Made by a program: the position numbers and the translations under genes
In this document: in pieces, positions 54,947-63,157 of the stretch
Layout of the letters: each line of letters begins with the position of its first letter
Numbering within the stretch: position 1 is the first letter of the stretch
NCBI GenBank assembly: GCA_902578115.1
Contig: CACHBR010000003.1
Span: 62,001 to 126,000, forward strand
Direction: 5' to 3'
DNA: 64,000 nucleotides
Source of the DNA: an uncultured Pelagibacteraceae bacterium
GTDB lineage: Bacteria; Pseudomonadota; Alphaproteobacteria; Pelagibacterales; Pelagibacteraceae
The notes under the pieces: generated by a model
The model's input: only the letters and a program-made list of their open reading frames with translations
Database searches by the model: none
What the model was told of the DNA's origin: nothing

Positions 54947-55654
54947 ATGATTAAATACTTAAATCCAAGCTATGTTTTTAAAATTTCAGGTAAACTTTTA
55001 AACCTTTTTAAAACCTTATTAATTCCATTAGTGGCTATTGGTTTAATTTTTTCATTATTTTTATCACCTGAAGATTATATCCAAGGTGACTCTGTTAGAA
55101 TTATGTATATTCATGTTCCTTCTGCTTGGATTTCTTTATTTGGTTTTGCTGCAATTAGTTTTTTTTGTATTTTAAACTTTTTGTTTAAACTAAAAAATGT
55201 GACTTTAATTTATAAAAGTCTTGCGCCAATTGGACTAACTTTCAATATTGTAGCAATTGTTACCGGATCTCTTTGGGGACAACCAACATGGGGTACTTGG
55301 TGGGCTTGGGACGCGAGACTTACATCAATGCTTGTTTTAATGTTTTTTTATATAGCGTTTATATTTTCATACAAATTTATAAAAAGTCCAGATAGATCAA
55401 TTAAAGCTTGTACACTTATTTCTGTCTTGGGTTTAATAAATATCATTATTATAAAATATTCTGTTGAATGGTGGTCAACTTTACATCAACCCTCAAGTAT
55501 TAGTCTTGCCAAGGAAACCACGGTACATTTTTCAATGTTAATTCCTTTAGGATTGATGGTATTTGCGCTTTTTATGTATGTTGCGGTAATTTTTCTAATG
55601 AAATATAGGATAGAAACAATTAGAATTAAGAGAAAAGGGTTTAAAAAACTATGA
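54947..55654 (+). CDS. ccmC: Haem exporter/chaperone-loading protein CcmC
   Basis: The 235-residue membrane protein has six helices and the periplasmic tryptophan-rich loop WGTWWAWDARLTS (residues ~111-123), which holds haem. It loads haem onto CcmE in cytochrome c maturation. It heads a rightward operon ccmC-D-E-F-G-H. ccmA and ccmB, which usually precede it, are not upstream here (hspQ is). Confidence 0.96.
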   Translation: MIKYLNPSYVFKISGKLLNLFKTLLIPLVAIGLIFSLFLSPEDYIQGDSVRIMYIHVPSAWISLFGFAAISFFCILNFLFKLKNVTLIYKSLAPIGLTFNIVAIVTGSLWGQPTWGTWWAWDARLTSMLVLMFFYIAFIFSYKFIKSPDRSIKACTLISVLGLINIIIIKYSVEWWSTLHQPSSISLAKETTVHFSMLIPLGLMVFALFMYVAVIFLMKYRIETIRIKRKGFKKL

Positions 55655-55878
55655 ACTTCGAATTTTTTATAATGAATGGATTTGGTATCTACGTATGGTC
55701 TGCGTTTGCCTTCACATTTATAGTCTGTTTGTTTTTATACATCAGAACAAGAAAAACTCTCAAAAAATTGGAAAAAGATTTCATTAAAGAAGCCAATAAT
55801 CTTTCTGAGGATCAGTTTGAAGATATTAAAAATCAAAAAATTGCTAAGGAAATTTTAATTTCACATTCAAGAAGTTAA
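55651..55878 (+). CDS. ccmD: Cytochrome c maturation protein CcmD (likely)
   Basis: A 75-residue single-pass membrane protein with helix YVWSAFAFTFIVCLFLYI and a basic-to-acidic tail. It sits between ccmC (4-base overlap) and ccmE, exactly where ccmD belongs. CcmD helps release holo-CcmE. The tail is longer than in many CcmD proteins. The call rests largely on position and topology. Confidence 0.82.
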   Translation: MNFEFFIMNGFGIYVWSAFAFTFIVCLFLYIRTRKTLKKLEKDFIKEANNLSEDQFEDIKNQKIAKEILISHSRS

Positions 55879-55893
55879 CCTAGCATTTCTGAA

Positions 55894-56322
55894 ATGCTCT
55901 TAAAAAAGGTAAAAATTAGATTATCAATCTTACTAACCCTATCAGTTTTAAGTGTATTAGCAATTTTTTTATTATTTAAAGTTTTAGAAGATAACGTTTT
56001 ATATTTCTATTCTCCTTCGGAAATTAAAAATAGTGACGATATAAATTTAAAAAAAAAGATTAGAATAGGTGGCATGGTTAAAAAAGGATCAATACAAAGT
56101 AATGAAAGAGATATAAAATTTATAGTAACAGATTTAAAAAATGAAATAATAGTAAGTTATTCAGGAACAGTCCCGGCTCTATTTGCAGAAGGAAAAGGTG
56201 TAGTTGCCGAAGGTAATTTAAAAGATAAGAAATTTTTTATCGCAAAAAGAATTTTAGCAAAACACGATGAAAATTATATGCCTCCAGAAGCAAAACAAAG
56301 TTTAAATAAAGATGCTAAGTAA
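55894..56322 (+). CDS. ccmE: Haem chaperone CcmE
   Basis: The 142-residue protein has an N-terminal membrane anchor and a periplasmic OB-fold. RIGGMVKKGSIQ near residue 56 and the haem-attaching His in LAKHDENYMPPE (H-x3-Y) near the C-terminus mark it. It carries haem to CcmF. It overlaps ccmF by 11 bases. Confidence 0.96.
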   Translation: MLLKKVKIRLSILLTLSVLSVLAIFLLFKVLEDNVLYFYSPSEIKNSDDINLKKKIRIGGMVKKGSIQSNERDIKFIVTDLKNEIIVSYSGTVPALFAEGKGVVAEGNLKDKKFFIAKRILAKHDENYMPPEAKQSLNKDAK

Positions 56323-58195
56323 TTTAGGAACTATATTTGTAATTATAGCATTATTAATAAGTTTTTTATTAATTTTTTTTTCTTTAAGAGAATTCAAAAC
56401 TAATAACAATTTAATACCAGGAAAAATTTTTAAATTTTCTTTACTTCAATTATTTTTTTCTATTTCGAGTTTTATAATACTTTTGATAGCTTATATCATT
56501 TCTGATTTCTCTTTAGTAAATGTTTATGAAAATTCACATACAAATAAACCCTTATTTTATAAAATATCTGGAACATGGGGAAATCATGAGGGTAGTTTAT
56601 TATTATGGATAAATATCTTAGTTTTATTTTCATCCTTATTTTTGTTTATTAATAAAAACAGAGATAAAAATTTCAAAATTTTAACTTTATTATTCCAAAA
56701 TATACTTATTGTTATTTTTCTTATTTTTTTATTAAGTAATTCGAACCCATTTTCTAAATTATTTCCAATCCCGTTAGAAGGTCTTGGCTTGAATCCAATT
56801 TTGCAAGACCCAGCTTTGGCAATACATCCACCTTTACTTTATGTAGGTTTTGTTGGCTCGTCTATTTATTTTTCAGCTGCTCTTGCAGCTTTAATATCAA
56901 AAATTGACTCACGAACACTAGCTGTATCTATTAAACCTTGGGTTCTAGTATCTTGGTTTTTTCAAACTGTTGGAATATTAGTTGGTTCTATCTGGGCATA
57001 CTATGAATTAGGATGGGGCGGGTATTGGTTTTGGGATCCGGTGGAAAATTCATCTTTGATGCCATGGTTTGTAATGACAGCTCTTCTCCACTCAATATTA
57101 GTTTTAGAAAGAAGAATAGGACTTTACTCTTGGGTAATTGTACTCAGTATTTTAACTTTTACTATGAGTGTTACTGGAACATTTTTAGTTAGATCTGGCA
57201 TACTAAATTCTGTTCATACTTTTGCAAGTGATCCATCAAGAGGTCTTTTCATTTTAAGTTTTTTAATATCCATGGTTTTTTTCTCAACGTATATTTTTTT
57301 CAAATTTGCGCCCACCGAGAATAAAAAATACGCAATATTCTCAAAAGAAACTTTTATTATTGCAAACAATTGGTTCATGATATTTTTTTTAGGAGTAGTT
57401 TTAATTGGTACACTTTATCCCGTATTTCTAGATACAATTACTGGATCTAAGATATCCGTTGGTCCTCCTTATTATAATTTGGTTTTGGCACCTTTTTTAA
57501 TACCACTCTTATTCTTGATGACATCAGGTCCTAATTATAAATGGATATCGTATGAGACAAAATCATTCTTCGATGTAGTATTGGTTTTATCCGTATTATT
57601 ATTTTTAATTACTTTTTTTATAATTAAAAATAATAGTTTTTTATTAAACTTAATATTATTTTTTTCCATTTATTTAATTACACAAACACTTTTTGACTTT
57701 TATGAAAGCTTTAAAAAAAGAAATGTAAATATTTCTAGAATAATATCTCATTTAGGTTTTGGGCTATTGATATTCTTTATTTATATAAATCACATATTTT
57801 CACAAGAAAATAATTTCAATTTAAAATTAGGTGAAATAAAAAAAACAGATCAGTATATAATAAAGTTTGAAAATTTAGAGGAAAAATCTGTCAAAAACTA
57901 TAAATCTATAGTTGGATATTTTAATATTTCAGATAAAAAAACTTCTAAGACAAAAGAACTTAAACCTGAAATCAGAGTTTATGATAGGCCCATTACAATT
58001 ACTTATGAAGCCTCTATAGACTCTAATTTATTCTCCGACACATATTTAACTATGAGTAATATATCTGAAACGGATATATTTAATATTAAATTCCAAGTAA
58101 AACCTTTTATGAATTTTATTTGGTTCTCGGTTTTACTGTTATCTTTAGGCGGACTACTCAACTTTTTAAGTAGAAACAAAAATGAGAAAAATTAA
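56312..58195 (+). CDS. ccmF: Haem lyase subunit CcmF
   Basis: The 627-residue polytopic protein attaches haem to apocytochrome c with CcmH/I. The Trp-rich loop WGGYWFWDPVENSSLMPW and GTWGNHEGSLLLW, and PPLLYVGFVG, are classical. The C-terminal periplasmic portion ends before a last helix. It overlaps ccmG by 14 bases. Confidence 0.96.
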   Translation: MLSNLGTIFVIIALLISFLLIFFSLREFKTNNNLIPGKIFKFSLLQLFFSISSFIILLIAYIISDFSLVNVYENSHTNKPLFYKISGTWGNHEGSLLLWINILVLFSSLFLFINKNRDKNFKILTLLFQNILIVIFLIFLLSNSNPFSKLFPIPLEGLGLNPILQDPALAIHPPLLYVGFVGSSIYFSAALAALISKIDSRTLAVSIKPWVLVSWFFQTVGILVGSIWAYYELGWGGYWFWDPVENSSLMPWFVMTALLHSILVLERRIGLYSWVIVLSILTFTMSVTGTFLVRSGILNSVHTFASDPSRGLFILSFLISMVFFSTYIFFKFAPTENKKYAIFSKETFIIANNWFMIFFLGVVLIGTLYPVFLDTITGSKISVGPPYYNLVLAPFLIPLLFLMTSGPNYKWISYETKSFFDVVLVLSVLLFLITFFIIKNNSFLLNLILFFSIYLITQTLFDFYESFKKRNVNISRIISHLGFGLLIFFIYINHIFSQENNFNLKLGEIKKTDQYIIKFENLEEKSVKNYKSIVGYFNISDKKTSKTKELKPEIRVYDRPITITYEASIDSNLFSDTYLTMSNISETDIFNIKFQVKPFMNFIWFSVLLLSLGGLLNFLSRNKNEKN

Positions 58196-58700
58196 TTATA
58201 TTATTATATCTATATTATTTTCTTTTCTTTTTATTATTCTCTATTCTAGTTTGGATAATGAGAGGGTTTATAATACAAAAGATTTAATTGGAAAAAAAAT
58301 ATCACAGGTAGAAATTAATCTGTTTCAATCCAATGAAACTATCAATACAAAAGAATTCATTAATAATGAGTTTACTATTTTAAATTTTTGGGCTTCGTGG
58401 TGTGCTCCTTGCAGGAAAGAACACCCAAATTTAGTCAGATTATCTAAAATTAAAAATATCAAACTTGTAGGTGTAAATTTTAAAGATAATGTGGAAAATG
58501 CAAAAAATTTTCTAAAAGAAAATGGCAATCCTTTTGATATTTTAGCTGAAGATAAAAATGGTAAAAATTCTGTTAATTTTGGAGTTTACGGTATTCCAGA
58601 AACAATTTTAATTGACTCCGAATTAAAGATCTTAAAAAAATATATTGGACCTTTAAATATTAAAGAAGTAAACGAAATAAGAAAATTAGTAAAAGAATGA
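58182..58700 (+). CDS. ccmG: Thiol:disulfide interchange protein CcmG/DsbE
   Basis: The 172-residue membrane-anchored thioredoxin fold has active site FWASWCAPCRKEHP (C-x2-C) and the cis-Pro region GVYGIPETILID. It keeps apocytochrome cysteines reduced. It overlaps ccmF upstream and ccmH downstream by 4 bases. Confidence 0.95.
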   Translation: MRKINYIIISILFSFLFIILYSSLDNERVYNTKDLIGKKISQVEINLFQSNETINTKEFINNEFTILNFWASWCAPCRKEHPNLVRLSKIKNIKLVGVNFKDNVENAKNFLKENGNPFDILAEDKNGKNSVNFGVYGIPETILIDSELKILKKYIGPLNIKEVNEIRKLVKE

Positions 58701-59065
58701 AAAATATAATTAATATTTTGCTGCTATTTTTTTTTATCACATCAAATAGTCAAGCTAACGAAAATTTAAATAATAAAATTTTGAAAAATCTCAGATGTTT
58801 AGTTTGTCAAGGTCAGACAGTTCAGGACTCAAATTCAGAATTTGCACTAATAATTAAGAGTGTTGTTAAAGACAAAATAAAAGAGGGAAACAATGAAAAA
58901 GAAATTTATAAATTTTTATCTGAAAAGTATGGAGATTGGATATTATTAAATCCTCCATTTAAGAAAAATAGCTATCTACTATGGTTTTTACCTTATTTAC
59001 TATTTATTTTAGGTATTATACTTTTATTTTTTTTATTAAAAAAACCAAAAATTAGACTTAAATAA
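58697..59065 (+). CDS. ccmH: Cytochrome c maturation protein CcmH (CycL)
   Basis: The 122-residue protein has a signal peptide, the active-site LRCLVCQGQTVQDS (R-C-x2-C), and a C-terminal helix (SYLLWFLPYLLFILGIILLF). It is the reductive partner for apocytochrome. The TPR protein CcmI/CycH, often fused or adjacent, is absent here. End of the ccm operon. Confidence 0.95.
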   Translation: MKNIINILLLFFFITSNSQANENLNNKILKNLRCLVCQGQTVQDSNSEFALIIKSVVKDKIKEGNNEKEIYKFLSEKYGDWILLNPPFKKNSYLLWFLPYLLFILGIILLFFLLKKPKIRLK

Positions 59066-59109
59066 TAAAACTCTATACAAAGGTTTTTTTAAATTGTAAC
59101 TTTATATAT

Positions 59110-59610
59110 ATGAGACTTAAAACTTTTATTTTTTCATCTGTACTTGCACTAAACAGTCTAAACTATTCTTTCGCTGATGATGCAAGATCAGGTATAAACT
59201 TTTATAGCGGAACGTTTGATTTTAGTGATGACAAAAAAAGTTCTACTTTGTTTGGTATCGAACATCAAAATGAAAATTTATACCGAGATACTATGATAGG
59301 AAGAGTATCTCCCATCACAGGAATGATGATTACACAAGATGCCGCCGCATATATTTATACTGGTATTGAAGCAAATTATGATTTAGGTCCATTTAAATTT
59401 ACTCCAAGTTTTGCACCTGGTCTTTATAGTCAGGGTGATGGAAAAGATTTGGGGCACCCATTAGAATTTAAAAGCGAGGTTCAACTTTCAATGGATTTAG
59501 GAGACACTACAAATTTTGGAATGTCTTATAACCATGTATCTAACGCTAGTTTAGGCGATAAAAATCCTGGGGCTAATAGTTACATGTTCAATTTTCTAAA
59601 AAAATTTTAA
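59110..59610 (+). CDS. Acyloxyacyl hydrolase (PagL-like lipid A 3-O-deacylase)
   Basis: A 166-residue protein with a signal peptide (LNSLNYSFA region at ~15-22) and an outer-membrane beta-barrel body. The C-terminal active-site motif YNHVSNASLGDKNPG matches PagL, whose catalytic His-x-Ser is here His-Val-Ser. PagL removes the 3-O acyl chain of lipid A. Acyl removal could modify this bacterium's surface. Separated by 44 bases from ccmH, so it probably has its own promoter. Confidence 0.87.
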   Translation: MRLKTFIFSSVLALNSLNYSFADDARSGINFYSGTFDFSDDKKSSTLFGIEHQNENLYRDTMIGRVSPITGMMITQDAAAYIYTGIEANYDLGPFKFTPSFAPGLYSQGDGKDLGHPLEFKSEVQLSMDLGDTTNFGMSYNHVSNASLGDKNPGANSYMFNFLKKF

Positions 59611-59620
59611 TATTTAAATA

Positions 59621-60775
59621 ATGGGACTAAAAGATTGCCACAACTTTAGTGACTTCAGAAAACTTGCAAAAAGGAAATTACCGTCACCGATATTTCACTA
59701 TATTGATGGCGCAGCAGATGATGAAGTAACATACAAAAGAAATACAGAAGCATTCAATGATGTTGACTTAGTGCCTAATGTTTTGAGAGGTGTTGAACAT
59801 GTCGATCTTTCAACTACTATATTCGGCAAAAAATTAGATTTACCTTTTTATTGTTCGCCTACAGCTTTACAGAGACTATTTCATTATCAAGGAGAAAGAG
59901 CTGTTGGACAAGCAGCACAAAAGTTTAACACAATGTTTGGTGTTTCATCATTGGCAACTGTAAGCGTAGAGGAAATTTCGTCACTTGTTAATACTCCAAA
60001 ACTATTTCAGTTTTATTATCATAAAGATAAAGGACTAAACAATGCAATCGTCGAAAGAGTTAAAGCTGCGAAATTTGATGTTATGGCACTTACCGTAGAT
60101 ACGATAACTGGAGGTAATAGAGAAAGAGATCTAAGAACCGGGTTTACATCACCACCTAAACTTACACTTTCAAGCTTGATTAGTTTTGCAATGAAACCAA
60201 TGTGGGGAATAAATTATGTTACCAGAGGAAAATTCGAGTTACCCCATCTTCAAGATCACGTAAAAGAGGGAACTAGTACTGCTACATCTGTCGGAAATTA
60301 TTTTTCAACAATGCTAGATCAATCAATGAACTGGAAAGATGCTGAAAATCTTTGTTCCAAGTGGGGAGGACATTTTGCTCTTAAAGGTGTTATGAGTGTT
60401 GAAGATGCAAAAAGAGCAGTTGATATTGGATGTTCTGGAATTATGGTTTCAAATCATGGAGGAAGACAACTAGATGGGGCTAGATCTCCTTTCGATCAAT
60501 TAGCAGAAATTATTGACGCTGTTGGAGATAAAATAGATGTAATTTGCGAAGGAGGAATTCAAAGAGGAACACATATGCTTAAAGCTTTATCAATGGGAGC
60601 TAAAGCTTGTGCAGGTGGGAGACTATATCTTTACGCACTAGCAGCTGCAGGTCAAGCCGGTGTTGAAAGAGCTTTAAATCAGTACAAAGTAGAATTACAG
60701 AGAGATATGAAACTTATGGGATGCACAAAGATTAGTGATTTAAATAGAAAGAACTTAAGATTTAGAAAAGTATGA
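59621..60775 (+). CDS. FMN-dependent alpha-hydroxy-acid oxidase/dehydrogenase, copy 1
   Basis: A 384-residue TIM barrel of the lactate/glycolate oxidase family. HYIDGAADDE near residue 25, SPTALQRLFH near residue 80, and the catalytic His in VSNHGGRQLDGARS near residue 277 are clear. It oxidises an L-2-hydroxyacid using FMN. It ends in a 4-base overlap with copy 2. Exact substrate (lactate, glycolate or other) cannot be told. Confidence 0.92.
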   Translation: MGLKDCHNFSDFRKLAKRKLPSPIFHYIDGAADDEVTYKRNTEAFNDVDLVPNVLRGVEHVDLSTTIFGKKLDLPFYCSPTALQRLFHYQGERAVGQAAQKFNTMFGVSSLATVSVEEISSLVNTPKLFQFYYHKDKGLNNAIVERVKAAKFDVMALTVDTITGGNRERDLRTGFTSPPKLTLSSLISFAMKPMWGINYVTRGKFELPHLQDHVKEGTSTATSVGNYFSTMLDQSMNWKDAENLCSKWGGHFALKGVMSVEDAKRAVDIGCSGIMVSNHGGRQLDGARSPFDQLAEIIDAVGDKIDVICEGGIQRGTHMLKALSMGAKACAGGRLYLYALAAAGQAGVERALNQYKVELQRDMKLMGCTKISDLNRKNLRFRKV

Positions 60776-61929
60776 GTTTAAAAGATTGTTATAATTTTGA
60801 GGATTTTAGAAAACTAGCCAAAAAAAAATTACCTTCTCCAATTTTTCATTACATTGATGGCGGGTCTGATGATGAATCTACTTTAAGAAGAAATACTGAC
60901 TCTTTTAATGATTGCGATTTGGTTCCTAATGTTCTGGCTAGTGTTGGAAAACCTGATCTATCAACTACTTTATTCGGAAGAAAAATTGATATGCCAATTT
61001 TCCTATCACCTGCAGCGATGCAGAGACTGTATCATCCAGATGGAGACAGAGCTTCAGCAAGAGCAGCAGAAAAATTCAATACTTTCTACAGTATGTCTTC
61101 TATGGGGAATAATACTATAGAAGAGGTCGCAAATATTTCTGGTGGACCAAAGCTGTTTCAACTTTATGTTCACAAAGACAGGTCAATCTCTGATGATTTA
61201 ATTGATAGATCAAGAAGATCTGGGTTTGATGCAATGTGTTTAACGGTAGATACTTTAGTAGCAGGCAATAGAGAGAAAGATCATAGAACAGGATTTACAA
61301 CTCCACCGAAACTAACACTTGAAAGTTTAATGAGTTTTGCAATGCGACCTCAGTGGGTTTTTAATTATTTAACTGGTAAAAAATTTGAACTAGCCAATGT
61401 TAAAAAGAAAACTGACAAAGGAACAAATATAGCAAAATCTGTAATTGAATATATCAATGAACAATACGATCCAGCAATGGGCTGGAAAGATGCAGAGTAT
61501 TGTGCAAAAAAATGGAATGGGCCTTTTGCATTAAAGGGAGTTATGTCTGTTGAAGATGCAAAAAGAGCAATTGATATTGGATGTACAGCAATCATGATAT
61601 CCAATCATGGAGGACGTCAACTTGATGGATCTAGATCTCCCTTCGATCAAATAAAAGCAATTTCTGATGCTGTTGGTGATAAGTTGGAGATTATTTTAGA
61701 TGGAGGTGTTAGAAGGGGAACGCACGTTTTAAAAGCTATTGCTGCAGGAGCAAAAGCTTGCAGTTTTGGTAAAATGTTTTTATTTTCTTTGGCTGCAGGA
61801 GGTCAAAAAGGTGTTGAACATTTGTTACAAAACATGCACGATGAAATTAATAGAAATATGGTTTTGATGGGGTGTAAAAATTTAAAAGAGTTGAATAGTT
61901 CAAAATTAATTTATAGAAATAAGAAATAA
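60772..61929 (+). CDS. FMN-dependent alpha-hydroxy-acid oxidase/dehydrogenase, copy 2
   Basis: A 385-residue paralogue of copy 1 with many identical blocks, including HYIDGGSDDE, the catalytic ISNHGGRQLDGSRSPFDQ, and a matching C-terminal MGCKNLKELN. The two arose by tandem duplication. Substrate-side differences (SPAAMQRLYH instead of SPTALQRLFH) suggest related but different acids. It is followed after 17 bases by the aminotransferase, so a four-gene transcript is plausible. Confidence 0.92.
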   Translation: MSLKDCYNFEDFRKLAKKKLPSPIFHYIDGGSDDESTLRRNTDSFNDCDLVPNVLASVGKPDLSTTLFGRKIDMPIFLSPAAMQRLYHPDGDRASARAAEKFNTFYSMSSMGNNTIEEVANISGGPKLFQLYVHKDRSISDDLIDRSRRSGFDAMCLTVDTLVAGNREKDHRTGFTTPPKLTLESLMSFAMRPQWVFNYLTGKKFELANVKKKTDKGTNIAKSVIEYINEQYDPAMGWKDAEYCAKKWNGPFALKGVMSVEDAKRAIDIGCTAIMISNHGGRQLDGSRSPFDQIKAISDAVGDKLEIILDGGVRRGTHVLKAIAAGAKACSFGKMFLFSLAAGGQKGVEHLLQNMHDEINRNMVLMGCKNLKELNSSKLIYRNKK

Positions 61930-61946
61930 AGAAAAAAACTCAAATT

Positions 61947-63110
61947 ATGAAACTAGCAAAAAGTTTAAATAGATTAGGAACAGAAACTGCTTTTAGTGTT
62001 CTTGCAGAAGCAAAAAAATTAGAAGCCAAAGGTAAACCAATGATACATCTCGGATTAGGCCAGCCAGATTTTAAAACTCCAAAACATATCGTTGATGCTG
62101 CAAAAAAAGCCTTGGATGATGGACATCATGGCTATGTTTTATCCAATGGAATTCTTGAATGCAGACAATCAGTCACAAGAAAAATTAAAAAACTTTACAA
62201 TCAAGACATTGATCCCGAAAGAATAATTATTATGCCAGGTGGAAAACCTACAATGAGTTATGCAATTCAGTGTTTTGGCGAACCCGGTGTAGAAATAATT
62301 CACCCAACACCTGCATTTCCAATCTATGAGTCTATGATCAATTTTACTGGTGCTAAACCTGTTCCGTACGATTTAACCGAAGATAAAGATTTAAAATTTA
62401 ACCCCGAGAAAATCTTATCCTTGATAACTGATAAAACAAAATTATTAGTTTTAATTAATCCAAATAATCCAACTGGTAGTTTTGTAGATAAATCAGATAT
62501 CGATGTTTTAGCAGAAGGATTAAAAAAACATCCTCATGTAACAATTTTAAGTGATGAAATTTATAGTAGACAAATCTTTGATAACAAAGAAATGCCTACT
62601 TTTTTTAATTATCCAGAATTAAGAGAAAGATTAATTGTTCTTGAAGGTTGGAGCAAAGCTTATTCAATGACAGGATGGAGATTGGGCTGGAGTTTTTGGC
62701 CAAAAAATCTCATAGAACATGTAAATAAATTAGTAATAAATAGTGTTTCATGTGTAAACGCAGCTGCTCAGTTCGCAGGTATTGCTGCTTTAGACGGTCC
62801 AGATGACTCAATAAATGAAATGATGAGAAAATTTACAATAAGAAGAAAACTTATTCACGAAGGTTTAAATAATTTACCAGGAGTAGAATGTAGTTTACCT
62901 GGAGGAGCATTTTATGCTTTTCCAAAAGTCATAGGAACAGGAATGAATGGCGCTGAATTTGCTAAAAAATGTATGCATGAGGCAGGTGTAGCTATTGTTC
63001 CAGGAACAGCATTTGGGAAAACAGCTCAAGATTATGTTAGATTTAGTTTTGCAGCTTCTAGCGATAATATCTCACAAGCTTTAGAAAAAATCAAAAAGAT
63101 GCTTGGTTAA
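61947..63110 (+). CDS. PLP-dependent aminotransferase, class I/II
   Basis: A 387-residue fold-type I aminotransferase. It has GLGQPDFKTPKHI near residue 36, NPNNPTGS near residue 172, the PLP-binding Lys in GWSKAYSMTGWRLGW near residue 238, and RFSFAAS at the end. Probably transaminates an oxoacid made by the neighbouring oxidases, which is inference. Subtype (aspartate-like) not certain. Confidence 0.92.
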   Translation: MKLAKSLNRLGTETAFSVLAEAKKLEAKGKPMIHLGLGQPDFKTPKHIVDAAKKALDDGHHGYVLSNGILECRQSVTRKIKKLYNQDIDPERIIIMPGGKPTMSYAIQCFGEPGVEIIHPTPAFPIYESMINFTGAKPVPYDLTEDKDLKFNPEKILSLITDKTKLLVLINPNNPTGSFVDKSDIDVLAEGLKKHPHVTILSDEIYSRQIFDNKEMPTFFNYPELRERLIVLEGWSKAYSMTGWRLGWSFWPKNLIEHVNKLVINSVSCVNAAAQFAGIAALDGPDDSINEMMRKFTIRRKLIHEGLNNLPGVECSLPGGAFYAFPKVIGTGMNGAEFAKKCMHEAGVAIVPGTAFGKTAQDYVRFSFAASSDNISQALEKIKKMLG

Positions 63111-63120
63111 TTAAGGTATA

Positions 63121-63156
63121 TTTTTTCTATAGAATTTAATAACATTATAGAAAAAA
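63121..63156 (+). other. AT-rich inverted repeat before the GlcD-type gene
   Basis: TTTTTTCTATA (63121-63131) and TATAGAAAAAA (63146-63156) are perfect 11-base arms around a 14-base loop, in the gap between the aminotransferase stop and the next ATG at 63158. It is too poor in GC for a strong terminator, but it abuts the start codon and could occlude or regulate it. Confidence 0.35.
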
Positions 63157-63157
63157 A

